Origin: Rutidosis leptorrhynchoides
Lineage: Eukaryota; Streptophyta; Magnoliopsida; Asterales; Asteraceae
Reading direction: 5' to 3'
Length of the DNA: 64,000 nt
Assembly (NCBI RefSeq): GCF_046630445.1
Contig: NC_092341.1
Location: 32,130,001 to 32,194,000 of the forward strand
Shown: positions 23,909 through 35,140 of the stretch, in pieces
Layout of the letters: each line of letters starts with the position of its first letter
Position numbering within the stretch: position 1 is the stretch's first letter
Notes under the pieces: model-generated
What the model was told of the DNA's origin: nothing
Database searches by the model: none
Seen by the model: the letters and a program-made list of their open reading frames with translations, nothing else
Position numbers and translations under genes: made by a program

Positions 23909-24129
23909 GGTCGCAAGGGTAGACGGGTCGCAAGGGGGACGCAAGTGCAAGGTACTTAGTAATCGCCGTCGGTCGCAAAGTGGTCGCAAGAGATGAGTGT
24001 CGGGGTGTGTGTGTGTGTATGTGGTGTGTGATATCTATATTTGACCTAAATTTTTAACACATGGACGCAAGGACGCAAGTCGCAAGGATGCAAGTCGCAA
24101 GGTCGCTAGGTCTCTTGCGCCTTGCGCGG
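23909..24129. repeat. CGCAAGG array H (right subterminal)
   Basis: Degenerate GGTCGCAAGG and GGACGCAAGTCGCAAGG copies, with a GT-rich stretch in the middle (24003-24025). They merge into the inner end of the right terminal repeat. This is the promoter side of the ULP gene. Confidence 0.8.
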
Positions 24130-24207
24130 GCATTTTGTCAAGTTTTTTTTTTTTTTGGGTTCCAGCTCAGAAAAGTCCAAAAAAATGGGTATTTTGGTGA
24201 TTGGCCC
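24114..24207 (-). repeat. Right terminal inverted repeat of the MULE
   Basis: Read on the minus strand it starts GGGCCAATCACCAAAATACC and matches the left end. The homopolymer inside it is a T-run on the plus strand, as at the left end, so that part is direct rather than inverted. Confidence 0.9.
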
Positions 24208-24234
24208 TATTTTTTATTTATTCATATTAAACAA

Positions 24235-24554
24235 TGTTATAATTCAGTAGGCTTATAACTACCTTTAGTGGTTTGATTCTTGATGTTATAATTCAGTAGG
24301 CTTATAACTACCTTTAGTGGTTTGATTCTTGATTTAGAATACTAATAATGAAGTGTAAGAACAAAGATGATAATGGAGAGAAAGAAAGAAACACTTTGTA
24401 AGTGTGAGAAATGGTGCAAGTTTAATGCTTGCATTCATGAGTATTTATAGCCTAAAATCTCAATATAAAAATACATACTTTGTGTACCAAAATTGACTAT
24501 ATGTATACACCAAAATTGACTATCCATATCTATATTATTATTATTATTATAACA
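24235..24554 (-). repeat. 3' LTR of the copia element
   Basis: 320 bp. On the plus strand the first 96 bases are a tandem duplication of a 48-base unit beginning TGTTATAATTCAGTAGG, so the terminal TG motif occurs twice. Confidence 0.92.
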
Positions 24555-24713
24555 CTCCCCCTGATAGCAATTTTATTTTGTTGAAGATCAACTATAAATT
24601 ACTGCCTCGTTAAAAACCTTGCTAAAGAAAACCCAGTGGGAAAAAACTTTAGCTAAGGGAAAAAGAGTGCAGCATGGAGTTGACTCCCCCTCAAGTAGAC
24701 ATCGCTTCAGCTG

Positions 24714-27700
24714 TTACATCTTTTGAACATGTCTCATGCCAATGTTATGAACGTGTGTTCTGAAAATAGCAGTTGGAAGTGCTTTCGTGAAAAGATCAGC
24801 AGAGTTTTTGCTAGATTGCACATATCTCATTTCAATCTGGTTGTCCTTAATGAGATTTTGAGTGTATGAGAAGAATCTAGGTGGTATGTGTTTTGTTCGG
24901 TCACTTTTGATATACCCTTCTTTCATCTGTGCTATGCAAGCTGCATTATCTTCATAGATAGTTGTTGGACTTTTATCGCGTTCTAGTCCACAAGAATCAG
25001 TAATGAGTTGTGTCATTGATCTCAACCAAAAACATTCTCGAGTAGCTTCATGTAATGCAATCACTTCGGCATGATTTGACGATGTAGCAACAAGTGTTTG
25101 TTTTTGAGAACGCCATGATATTGCAGTACCTCCATTTAGGAATACATATCCAGTTTGAGATTTAGCTTTATGTGGATCAGATAAATAACCTGCATCTGCA
25201 TAACCAACCAAATCTTGTTTTGATTCGTTATAATAAAATAATCCTAAATCAGTAGTTCCTCGAAGGTATCGAAATATGTGTTTGATCCCATTCCAGTGTC
25301 TTTTGGTAGGAGCAGAGCTGAACCTTGCCAACAAATTAACTGCAAAAGAAATGTCAGGTCTTGTACAATTTGTAAGATACATAAGAGCTCCAATTGCACT
25401 AAGATATGGTACTTCTGGTCCAAGAATGTCTTCTTGATCTTCACATGGACGAAATGGATCAGCTTCAACATTGAGTGATCTAACAACCATAGGAGTACTT
25501 AATGGTTTTGCCTTGTCCATATTGAAACGTTTCAAAATCTTTTCAGTATATGTTGTTTGATGTACAAGTAAACCATTAGGCATATGCTCAATTTGTAAAC
25601 CAAGGCAATACTTGGTTTTTCCGAGATCTTTCATTTCAAATTCTTTCTTTAGAAGTTGAATGGCTTCATGGATCTCTTTATTTGTACCTATGATGTTAAG
25701 ATCATCAACATAAACAGCTATGATCACATATCCGGATGTTGTTTTCTTAATGAAAACACAAGGGCAAGTAAGATTATTTGTATACCCTTTGCTTATCAAG
25801 TAATCACTTAATCGGTTATACCACATACGTCCCGATTGTTTTAACCCATATAAAGATCTTTGTAATTTAATCGAATACATTTCTTTGGGTTTTGCATTTG
25901 ATGCTTCTGGTACCTTAAATCCTTCAGGTATCTTCATATATATATCACTATCAAGTGATCCATATAGATAAGCAGTCACAACATCCATGAGATGCATTTC
26001 TAAATTTTTAGAAACTGCCAGACTGATTAAGTACCTAAAAGTAATTGCATCCATAACAGGAGAATAAGTTTCTTCATAATCAATTCCCGGTCTTTGAGAA
26101 AAACCTTGAGCTACAAGTCTAGCTTTATACCTTGTAACTTCATTTTTCTCATTTCTTTTTCGGACAAAAATCCATCTGTATCCTACAGGTTTCACATCTT
26201 TAGGAGTGAGAATGATGGATCCGAAAACTTTTCTTTTATTGAGTGATTCTAATTCAGCTCGTATTGCTTCTTTCCATTGAGCCCAATCATGTCTATTTTG
26301 ACATTCAACCATAGATGTTGGTTCTGGATCATCATCATTATTCATGATGTCATATGCAACATTAAATGAAAATTTCTCATCAAGATTTTTCATTTCATTT
26401 CGGTTCCATAATATTTTTGAATATGCATAATTGATTGCAATTTCTGTATTGACATCATCAATCTCCTCTGCAGTAGGAGTACTGATTTGTGGTTCTTCTT
26501 GAACACTTTCTTTTACTTCATTATCAGCTGATTTTCTTTTTCGAGGATTTTTATCCTTTGAACCGATTGGTCTTCCACGTTTCTGACGTGGCAAAGATTC
26601 ATGAGTGACGTTATTGCCAGCTTTTGGAATTTCAATTCGAGCTGGAGTATTTACTGCTGGTATATATGATTTTGTCACCGTTTTTGTATCTGTAAATGCA
26701 TCAGGCAATTGATTTGCAAGTTCTTGTATATGCATTATCTTTTGAACTTCTGTCTCGCATTCTTTTGTGCGAGGATCAAGATACTTTAATTGAGGTTCAC
26801 ACCATGAAACATCATTTTCTTTATTTTTCATTTCTCCCCCTAATCTAGGGAACAATGTTTCATTAAAATGACAATCAGCAAAACGTGCTGTAAAAACGTC
26901 ACCTGTCATAGGTTCAATATACCTTAATATTGAAGATGTTTCATATCCAACATATATTCCCAACCTCCTTTGAGGACCCATTTTTGTACGTTGTGGTGTC
27001 GCAATTGGAACATACACTGCACAACCAAATGTTCTAAGATGGGAAATATTTGGCTCTTGACCAAAAGCAAGTTGTAGGGGGGAATATTTATGACTTGCAC
27101 TTGGTCTGATGCGAATCAATGCAGCAGCATGTAAAATTGCATGACCCCATATAGATACAGGGAGTTTTGTTCTCATTATCAATGGTCTAGCGATTAACTG
27201 TAAACGTTTAATCAATGACTCGGCTAAACCATTTTGTGTATGCACATGAGCAACAGAATGTTCAACAACAATTCCTATAGACATGCAATAGTCATTAAAT
27301 GCTTGAGATGTAAATTCACCAGCATTATCAAGTCTCACCCTTTTAATGGTGTAATCAGGAAAATGAGCTCTCAATTTAATAATTTGGGCAAGAAATTTTG
27401 CAAATGCCACATTACGGCTTGATAACAGACAAACATGAGCCCATCTGCTAGATGCGTCTATTAGAACCATGAAATATCTAAATGGTCCACATGGTGGATG
27501 AATTGGTCCACATATATCACCTTGAATTCTTTCAAGAAACATTGGTGATTCTTTCTCAACCTTAAGTGGTGAGGGTCTAGTTATCAATTTTCCAAGAGAG
27601 CAAGATGTACATGGAACCATTGTATCATGATGGATTTTTCTATCCTTTAGTGGATGTCCATGAGTACATTCAATAATCCTTTTCATCATTGTTGATCCTG

Positions 27701-28265
27701 GATGGCCTAATCTGTTATGCCATAAACTGAATACACCAGGATCAATATATTTTTCGTTAACTACCATATGTATTTCTGGTACATTTATATGTGTATAATG
27801 TAATCCAGAACTAAGTCTTGGCAGTTTTTCAACCACATGACTCTTGTCAGTGATACTTAAATATTTCTCATTTTCTGTTGTCACTGACTGATAATCATAC
27901 CCGTTAAGGTATATGTCGGAGAAACTCAATAAATTTCTGCTTGACTTGGGAGAAAATAAGGCATCATTTATTAAAAATTTTGTACCATTTGGTAGTATGA
28001 AATTTGCCTTTCCTATCCCTTTTATCAAGTTAGCAGGTCCTGATATTGTATGTATAGTTCCTTCCGTTGGTTTTAGATCAATAAAATATTTCTCGGATTT
28101 AAGTATAGTGTGTGTAGTTCCACTGTCTGCTATACAGAGATCTCCACCACTTGATTGATGTTGTATTCCAGCAAAATTCATATTGAACTTCATATATAAG
28201 AAATAAATAGTGAGTACATTAATATTACACAATATTTTAAACGCAAATAGATAGTACTGAAACAT
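24714..28265 (-). CDS. Copia pol polyprotein
   Basis: A long open frame of about 1180 residues. In order it shows: an aspartic protease (CIADSGTTHTIL); the integrase zinc finger (H ... LGHPG ... CTSCSLGK) and core (GDICGPI, RLDNAGEFTS); reverse transcriptase with the YVDD active site in AVYVDDLNIIG; and RNase H (GYADAGYLSD). The extreme N-terminus before the protease is hydrophobic and is probably not translated as such, since gag lies immediately upstream. The polyprotein would be processed by its own protease in virus-like particles. Confidence 0.92.
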   Translation of the reverse strand: MFQYYLFAFKILCNINVLTIYFLYMKFNMNFAGIQHQSSGGDLCIADSGTTHTILKSEKYFIDLKPTEGTIHTISGPANLIKGIGKANFILPNGTKFLINDALFSPKSSRNLLSFSDIYLNGYDYQSVTTENEKYLSITDKSHVVEKLPRLSSGLHYTHINVPEIHMVVNEKYIDPGVFSLWHNRLGHPGSTMMKRIIECTHGHPLKDRKIHHDTMVPCTSCSLGKLITRPSPLKVEKESPMFLERIQGDICGPIHPPCGPFRYFMVLIDASSRWAHVCLLSSRNVAFAKFLAQIIKLRAHFPDYTIKRVRLDNAGEFTSQAFNDYCMSIGIVVEHSVAHVHTQNGLAESLIKRLQLIARPLIMRTKLPVSIWGHAILHAAALIRIRPSASHKYSPLQLAFGQEPNISHLRTFGCAVYVPIATPQRTKMGPQRRLGIYVGYETSSILRYIEPMTGDVFTARFADCHFNETLFPRLGGEMKNKENDVSWCEPQLKYLDPRTKECETEVQKIMHIQELANQLPDAFTDTKTVTKSYIPAVNTPARIEIPKAGNNVTHESLPRQKRGRPIGSKDKNPRKRKSADNEVKESVQEEPQISTPTAEEIDDVNTEIAINYAYSKILWNRNEMKNLDEKFSFNVAYDIMNNDDDPEPTSMVECQNRHDWAQWKEAIRAELESLNKRKVFGSIILTPKDVKPVGYRWIFVRKRNEKNEVTRYKARLVAQGFSQRPGIDYEETYSPVMDAITFRYLISLAVSKNLEMHLMDVVTAYLYGSLDSDIYMKIPEGFKVPEASNAKPKEMYSIKLQRSLYGLKQSGRMWYNRLSDYLISKGYTNNLTCPCVFIKKTTSGYVIIAVYVDDLNIIGTNKEIHEAIQLLKKEFEMKDLGKTKYCLGLQIEHMPNGLLVHQTTYTEKILKRFNMDKAKPLSTPMVVRSLNVEADPFRPCEDQEDILGPEVPYLSAIGALMYLTNCTRPDISFAVNLLARFSSAPTKRHWNGIKHIFRYLRGTTDLGLFYYNESKQDLVGYADAGYLSDPHKAKSQTGYVFLNGGTAISWRSQKQTLVATSSNHAEVIALHEATRECFWLRSMTQLITDSCGLERDKSPTTIYEDNAACIAQMKEGYIKSDRTKHIPPRFFSYTQNLIKDNQIEMRYVQSSKNSADLFTKALPTAIFRTHVHNIGMRHVQKM

Positions 28266-28328
28266 TTAGCAAACATAATGACAAAGACAGACGATATTAA
28301 ATCGTTTATTTTTCAAAAGACACACAAC

Positions 28329-29363
28329 TTAAACATTCAAGAAATCTTCATATAAATCAGATGGTTTCTCAGTGACTGTTGGATCAATATTATCCACAAA
28401 ATTTACTTCCTTTTCTTTACCTTTCAGCGAATCCTGATACATCTTAACAAGATGTTTAGATGTTCGGCAAGTATTAGCCCAGTGGCCCATTCTACCACAT
28501 CTATAGCAAGATTCTTCAGAATTTTTAGAAGAATTTTCTTCAACATCTTGTTTAATGGGCTTGTTTTGTGGTTGATATTTATATTTTCGTGGATTACTAT
28601 TTCTTTGACCACCACGGCCACGACCACGACCACGTCCACGCCCATTACCATTACCATAAGGATGGTTTCTACCATAGTTATGGCTTTTGGCATGATGATG
28701 GTGATGGTTATTATAACCACGACCTTGCCCGCGTCCTTGTCCCTGTTTATAATTATTTGCAGTATTTGCTTCAGGGATTGCAAGTGTACCAGTAGGACGG
28801 GATTGCTGATTTTTCATTAATAGCTCATCATTTTGCTCTGCAACTAAGAGATATGAATTAAGTTCAGGATATGTTTTGAACTTTAGCATTCTCAAATTTC
28901 TTTGCACTGTGATGTTTGCAGCATTCATTGTGGAGAAAGTTTTCTCCATCATGTCTGCATCACTAATTTCATGTCCACAGAATTTAAGTTGTGAACATGT
29001 ATTATACAGAGCTGAGCTGTATTCATTTACTTTCTTAAAGTCTTGGAACCTTAATGTTCTCCATTGTTCCATTGCAGCTAGAAGTAAAATTTCTCTTTGA
29101 TTATTGAATCTGCTTTTGAGACCTTCCCATAAAACATGGGGATCTTCTACAGTCACATAATTATTTTGTAAGCATTCATCAATATGTTGATGAATAAAGC
29201 AACATGCCGTAGCTTGTTCTTTTTCAGAACAAGTGTTGTTTTCATTTATGGTTTCAAGAATGCCCATTGATTTAAGATGCATTTTTACTTTTATAACCCA
29301 TGGCATGTAGTTGTTTCCAGTTGATTCTAAAGGAGTAAATTTAAGCTTTTCCAGATTCGACAT
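28329..29363 (-). CDS. Copia gag protein
   Basis: 344 residues starting MSNLEKLKFTPLESTG, in a good position after the leader. The first two thirds are the copia gag domain (UBN2 type). Next comes a Gly/Arg- and His-rich stretch, and then a CCHC zinc knuckle (CYRCGRMGHWANTC). It would form the particle and bind the element's RNA. Pol follows about 60 bases downstream on the same strand. Confidence 0.92.
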   Translation of the reverse strand: MSNLEKLKFTPLESTGNNYMPWVIKVKMHLKSMGILETINENNTCSEKEQATACCFIHQHIDECLQNNYVTVEDPHVLWEGLKSRFNNQREILLLAAMEQWRTLRFQDFKKVNEYSSALYNTCSQLKFCGHEISDADMMEKTFSTMNAANITVQRNLRMLKFKTYPELNSYLLVAEQNDELLMKNQQSRPTGTLAIPEANTANNYKQGQGRGQGRGYNNHHHHHAKSHNYGRNHPYGNGNGRGRGRGRGRGGQRNSNPRKYKYQPQNKPIKQDVEENSSKNSEESCYRCGRMGHWANTCRTSKHLVKMYQDSLKGKEKEVNFVDNIDPTVTEKPSDLYEDFLNV

Positions 29364-29585
29364 TTTCTATTATCAAAAATTAAAACAAGCATCATGATAA
29401 ATTAGAGTCAATTTATATTCATAAGTATATAAACATTAAACATAAATTTAATATAACATAAATGATAAGTAGGTGACAGTGTCGACCATGTGTAAGCAAT
29501 CATAAATAAATGTTATATAACAAAAATATAAATATTAGTAAACATAAATGAAAATTTGGCGACAGTGTCGACCATATATTTTTTC

Positions 29586-29720
29586 AGGTGGTATAACCGA
29601 CCTATATCATTCTGGTGGTATAACCGACCATATATCATTTTGGTGGTATAACCGACCATATATCATTTTGGTGGTATAACCGACCATATATCATTTTGGT
29701 GGCAGAGCCAACCATATTTA
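29586..29720 (-). repeat. Tandem 28-bp repeat in the copia leader
   Basis: About four and a half copies of a unit containing GGTGGTATAACCGACCATAT lie between the 5' LTR and gag. The neighbouring leader repeats GACAGTGTCGACCAT at about 29477 and 29560. The leader is untranslated, so these may be packaging or regulatory repeats; that role is inference. Confidence 0.8.
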
Positions 29721-29746
29721 GTATTAAGATTATCGTTCTGATAACG

Positions 29747-30066
29747 TGTTATAATTCAGTAGGCTTATAACTACCTTTAGTGGTTTGATTCTTGATGTTA
29801 TAATTCAGTAAGCTTATAACTACCTTTAGTGGTTTGATTCTTGATTTAGAATACTAATAATGAAGTGTAAGAACAAAGATGATAATGGAGAGAAAGAAAG
29901 AAACACTTTGTAAGTGTGAGAAATGGTGCAAGTTTAATGCTTGCATTCATGAGTATTTATAGCCTAAAATCTCAATATAAAAATACATACTTTGTGTACC
30001 AAAATTGACTATATGTATACACCAAAATTGACTATCCATATCTATATTATTATTATTATTATAACA
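29747..30066 (-). repeat. 5' LTR of the copia element
   Basis: Matches 24235-24554 except for one noticed base (CAGTAAGC against CAGTAGGC in the second 48-base unit). It is followed by the target duplication AACAA. Confidence 0.92.
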
Positions 30067-30071
30067 AACAA

Positions 30072-31486
30072 TACATTACTTGAAGAAAGTTTATGTTTTG
30101 TTATTCCGGCCTTTGGGGGGCGAATTGGCCCCTACAACCTTCCCAAACGATTATCAAGTTTTGTTGTGTTTATAATATATGTTCGATGATTATTTATGTG
30201 ATCAACTCATTTGACTTGCTTTCATCATATATACTTATGTTTTGTTCATGTTTATAAGTTGAAATACAACTCGAATCAACTCAATTGTGCATACACATGG
30301 CTAAAACTTGCAATTCTATTTCTTTGTTATACAATATAGAAGTTGCTATAACATCGAAAACTTGGATTTAAAGGTTTTCTCAGTGAATTATGATTTAATT
30401 ATAAAAACAGATAAAACGGATTAGTTTTTCAGTTAAGTTATTCAACGAGTGTGAAATATTTTACTCAGATGTTTGAGACTTAACCATGTTATTTCATAAC
30501 CATTTCTACCTCCTTTTTATAGTTACCCAGAAAATGTTGTTAGTGAAACGCGAACCTTTTCTACTAATGAACCACATCAATGAAGCTAATACGACTGCAA
30601 CAACAGAAGCAAGAATGAAAAGAATCATATCTAAAATCAAGACAAGACAGCTGACTGGAACTACAACATACGATACATTCACAAACACTCGTTTTAACCT
30701 CAAATTTTGTTACATTTGCAACACTATTCATCAGAACGAAAATGGATACACTTTGAAAAAAATGGAAGTTTAAACATTAGCAGTATCAAACTCGTCAAAC
30801 AAAATCTGACATGTTTTCTTAAATGCACAAACAAAATCATTTTGATCCCTTCATATTTGGGTGATGTGTCAAATAAACAAAAAGTACAATAAAATAAGGA
30901 AAACAAAGCCTTAGTACCATGGACGATACAATAAATGTCGAACCTGTATAAATCACCACCTAAAATGAGTCCTACCGCTTTGACAAAACCTCCAAAATAA
31001 CCAAATTCGTCTTCAAGTCAAAATCACCTGAAAATATATAAAAATACAGTATGCTAACAAGTTCTCGCAAAATGGCTATGTGAAAAAAATAAAAGCATGT
31101 ATTGCAGTAAGTGTCACAACCTACTTCTAATCCTCAGTATAGTTTTCAAGTAAAGAAGACATTTTCAACACAATTTTTTTACATATTAGTCAATGTATTT
31201 TATGTTTATCAAAGGTATAAAATTAGAGGAACTAGCTTCAAAAAACAAGTCAAAAGTGTAAAATGGTACACAAGTTGTTGAAAGTGTATTTTTATTTAAA
31301 AAACCTTGGAACTCATTACATTCTTGTAGCTAAACTATTAATAAACGGATAAGATGCTTAGGCTACCCGGGGGGACGGGGGTATTTTCTACTTAGATATA
31401 CACCGCCTATCCGGGTATCTACCGTTTCCAACCCTAGCTAAATTATTATTTTATATAATTGAACTTTGTATTTTATATAACCATCA
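30072..31486. other. Intergenic, no gene seen
   Basis: AT-rich. Short open frames (for example 30486-30773) have no recognisable domain and overlap on both strands, so I do not call them genes. A GC-rich segment near 31365-31400 stands out only by composition. Confidence 0.5.
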
Positions 31487-31722
31487 AAAGATGGCCTAGT
31501 AGTTGACGTCCTGACACAAGAGGTCTCGGGTTCAAACCTCACTAGCAACACATCTTGAAGTGGCCAAGAAAAGGGTGGGAAACGGTCACGGAATAACCTG
31601 GTTAAGTCCCAAGTAGCCTGAGCCCTGAGCTGGGAAAACATCCTCTGTTTACAAAATCTTGTAGTTACATTTGAGAATTTTTGGATTAATTGTCTTGAGC
31701 GAATAAAAAGAATTACAAACAA
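31487..31722 (+). mobile_element. tRNA-derived SINE
   Basis: GATGGCCTAGTAGTTGACG matches a pol III box A, and GGGTTCAAACC about 30 bases on matches box B. A non-tRNA body follows. This is the signature of a plant tRNA-derived SINE. The 3' end is approximate and I did not find the target duplication. Confidence 0.65.
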
Positions 31723-31886
31723 TATAACAAGTTAGTTATCCGTTGTCGGGACAGGGACTGTTATGGCGTAACCCAGCCCGGTCAACAAACCACTTTGCCA
31801 CAATGCCACATGTACCAATACCCATCAAGCAAACATATAAAAATAAGTATGCTTACACCAATCTTTGATTCATTAATGTCATCTAT

Positions 31887-34800
31887 TTAGTCCTCATAAT
31901 CACCAGCGTTCTCCAATAAGAAGTTGGCTGCCAATTCTTCATTACGATCACATGCGAGAAATGCCTCAATCACAAGGGTTCTTTCAAAGCCCATTGCCTC
32001 AAGCTAAGAGTATCAGAACTAACCAGTCAGCTCATATAACTCAGGTCAGATAATAAAAATATTGGCATGCAAAAAAAAAAAAGTAAAAATGATCATACCC
32101 GTTCAATGGCCTGCTGTTCTTCTGGAGTAACACTAATAGCATGAGGCATCTCCTGATCTCCATCTCCTTGATCAAACAGATCCCTACAAGAAAGAATAAA
32201 ATTACATATATAATAAACCCACTATAGATAGATATTCACTATATATTCAAAACATCTCGCCCTAAAAAAAAAAAAAAAAAGTCAGATGTGTAACAAAATT
32301 TGTGAATAATGAACCAAAAAGTGTTTGGGAGCAACCAGAACATATCCATTTCAAGTTGTACTAAACAATGACCCTTTTCATTCCGAACATGTTTTGAGCC
32401 AATATCCAACCCGCCCAAACCCCCAATTTTGTCACCTACAAGTAGAATTATCAGTAGATAAATGGGCAAAACGAGACAGACCCTTCAGAAGCATCTACAG
32501 GTTCATTAATGAGTTGAAGAAACTCGGCATGGTTTTCTTGGATTAGTCCTAAAAGCTGAGGATTTTGTTTTCCTAGTTCCTGAAGCATGGGCTGTAACCA
32601 AAGCCAACTGCTTTAGACGCTTTAACAGAAAAAAACATTGGTAGATTATTGATATAGAAGAAAAAAAAAAAAAAGAGATGACATGGATATATACCTGTAG
32701 TATTTGTGGATTGGATTGTACCATAGATCGTAATGCTTGGAACTGAAATGAATCATTCAATTCAAACATATCAATAAAAAATACAGATCCAAAGCAGTCT
32801 AAAAAAACAGAACATATCTAAGACCAACACATTATATGTTTTCTTTTTTTAATAATAAAGATATTAACCCTGCAGTATGTTCATTCGATATTATAAGCTC
32901 AATATTAAGTTTCAACACAACAAATGACATTAATCTGCACGTTTGACTAAACAAAATTATCAAAGTATGAACACCTGCTGGTTGTTTCTAAGGAAGTCAA
33001 GAGATCCAAGGTTGCCACCTGCAGCACCTGAAGGTATTTCCTGCACAAAATCCAATAAAGATATCATCTTCATCTAGTCTATTACAACAATGATTGGGAA
33101 AAACTAGAGGTGGCAAAATTGGATCATTGAGCTAATAGTCAAAATGAGTACATTTTTAGTACAGGTGTAAACAGTAAGATCTATTTTAATCTAGTGAAAC
33201 ACTTTTAATCCATAAATTACTTTTTTTTTACAACATGGCGACAAATTTAACAAGAATATCTAAATTTTTCAATAGTACTTTAGATTATTCAATAAAGGTC
33301 TTTCCTTTTTAGTTAATATGCATAACCCATCAGTCCATGCACCTCTAAATGGATCATAATTAACACCCCTAAGAGATATTCATCTAAATTATTAATGAAC
33401 TTTTGCCATTGCATGAGTGATACACATTAAGCAGCTTTCAAGCAACTTCCTTTTTAGTTAATATGCATAACCCATCATGCATGTCTAAATGGGTCGAAAT
33501 TGACACCTTTAAGAGATATTGATATAAATTTCTAGTAACCTGAGGAAACAAATTAAGGGGTGAAGCATTAGGTCCTCCAGATATAGGTGCAGCAACATTA
33601 ACATTTCCAGTTGCAGGTAGTTGACCCACTGGTACTGCAACATCTACTGTGTCTGGTATACCCTGTATATAATGGACTACAATTAGTGTCTAAAAATCAA
33701 AATTTTAAAAGATAACAGAGAAACATACAGAATACAAGTAATCGATTGCACGTTCTGGATTGTTAAAAGCAGCTTGAAGGGCACGAGTAACAGTTTCCTT
33801 GTCCCAACTGCCACCACCTATATCCATTATGTGCTGAATAGTCTGGTCAACACTATTACTTGTAACCACATTGGAAGCAGCTTGACCATATGTATCAGAA
33901 TCAGCACTGCATTTACCCCAAAAGCTAACATGTTAAGTTGTTAACTCCTTGCAAACTGTTTGTTACAAAGCTTAATGTTTTGACTACACGAGTCAAATTT
34001 GTTGAGTTGGTATGGATGATGCTTAAAAAGGGTAGAAATGGGTCAGTTTAGTTTGAGACCAACAACAAACCAATTTGTGTCCAATTGAAATCTTTTTTAG
34101 TGTCCTGATTATGATTACATGACACTATTGTAAAAGACCCCGATTACTCCTTTTTAAGAACAAACTGATCCGAGTTTTCAAAATCCGTTTAATTAATCGA
34201 TTAACGTCAATTAATGGGTCAAAATCGAATTTGTTGGTCAAAGTCATAACTGGTCAACATTTTAACATGAATTTAAACTAGATTTTTTAGTTTTTGAACA
34301 AATGAAAGATTGTGTTTATGTTTTTAGACAATTAAGTTAGAGTTTATGTTTATGGTTTTCTTCTATATTTACACGTATAACTTTGAATTTTATTATTTAA
34401 ATGCATGGAAAGTCCAATCCAATTAAGCCCCAAGTTGTCGATTACTCCCGTCAAAATCTCAACCGAGTACTCCCCGAGTCGCGAGTTTTGCAACCTTGTA
34501 ACAGGATAATGTTACTAAAATGATAATCTAACTATTTGAATAAAACAACATAGAAGATTGTATGCATAGAAAGGCTTTGAGTGACTAAATATAAATGAAT
34601 TATGAAGAAGTTCAAACAAAAGCTCATACGATGCAGCTACAGTTGCAGTTTCAAGTCCTGTTGCCGTTGCTGTTTCTGGGACAGAAGACGATGTGCTTGT
34701 CTTAGAAACCCTACAATACACAAAGTTTTGTATAAATGATAAAACATCATAAAATAACATGTCTGTTATTCATAAATGTGCATATGAATTGGTCATGGGA

Positions 34801-35102
34801 TCTCACTGCGGTTTGGATGGAGCTCCAGGTGTAGGATTAGAAGCTGGTGTAGTCTTTAATGATGTCTGGTTGTAAGTTTTAACATTTAAAATGAGACTTC
34901 ATAATCATAATAATCAAGTGATCATCATACATGACAAAAGGGCACAATCAAAATAACATTACCTGAGCTGATGAGGTTCCCCCAGAGCCAGAACTCTTAC
35001 TCTGAAAGTAGAATTTTTTTAACAAATTATCATACAAAGGTAAAACATTTTTTTTAATCTTACAAGGCAACCATAACTTGTAATTACCTATAAATAATTT
35101 TT

Positions 35103-35140
<38 letters not shown>

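Larger units (their letters stand above)
15869..24207 (+). mobile_element. Complete ULP1-bearing MULE (Mutator-like) transposon
   Basis: An 8339-bp DNA transposon. It is bounded by the perfect 9-bp target duplication TATTTTTTA (15860-15868 and 24208-24216) and by terminal inverted repeats beginning GGGCCAATCACC. It carries a mudrA-type transposase on the plus strand (16266-18980) and a convergent ULP1-like cysteine protease gene on the minus strand (19625-23740). This matches the layout of ULP-carrying MULEs known in plants (KAONASHI, CUMULE). All its long non-coding stretches are packed with GGCGCAAGG/CCTTGCGCC hairpin repeats. The protease gene has one in-frame stop, and the transposase tail is split from its zinc knuckle by a frame change. 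This copy is therefore intact in outline but probably not fully functional. Confidence 0.93.
24235..30066 (-). mobile_element. Ty1/copia LTR retrotransposon, looks whole and very young
   Basis: Two 320-bp LTRs (24235-24554 and 29747-30066) begin TGTTATAATTC and end TATAACA. They are flanked by the perfect 5-bp target duplication AACAA (24230-24234 and 30067-30071). I saw a single difference between the LTRs, so insertion is recent. On the minus strand the order is LTR, leader with tandem repeats, gag, pol (protease, integrase, reverse transcriptase, RNase H), the polypurine tract AGGGGGAG, LTR. Integrase before reverse transcriptase marks it as copia. Gag and pol are separate long open frames, and the element appears structurally complete. 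It begins only 18 bases after the MULE's target duplication. Confidence 0.95.

Noticed and set aside
23661-23989. Thr/Pro-rich proteins upstream of the ULP gene
   Set aside because: Low-complexity TGGTGG-type sequence and array text; the frame does not continue into exon 2.
15947-24129. CRISPR-like regularly spaced repeats
   Set aside because: This is plant DNA within a bounded MULE. The units are imperfect hairpins with variable spacing, there are no cas genes, and they lie in introns.
31487-31560. tRNA gene
   Set aside because: Box A and box B are present, but no cloverleaf could be drawn and a SINE body follows.
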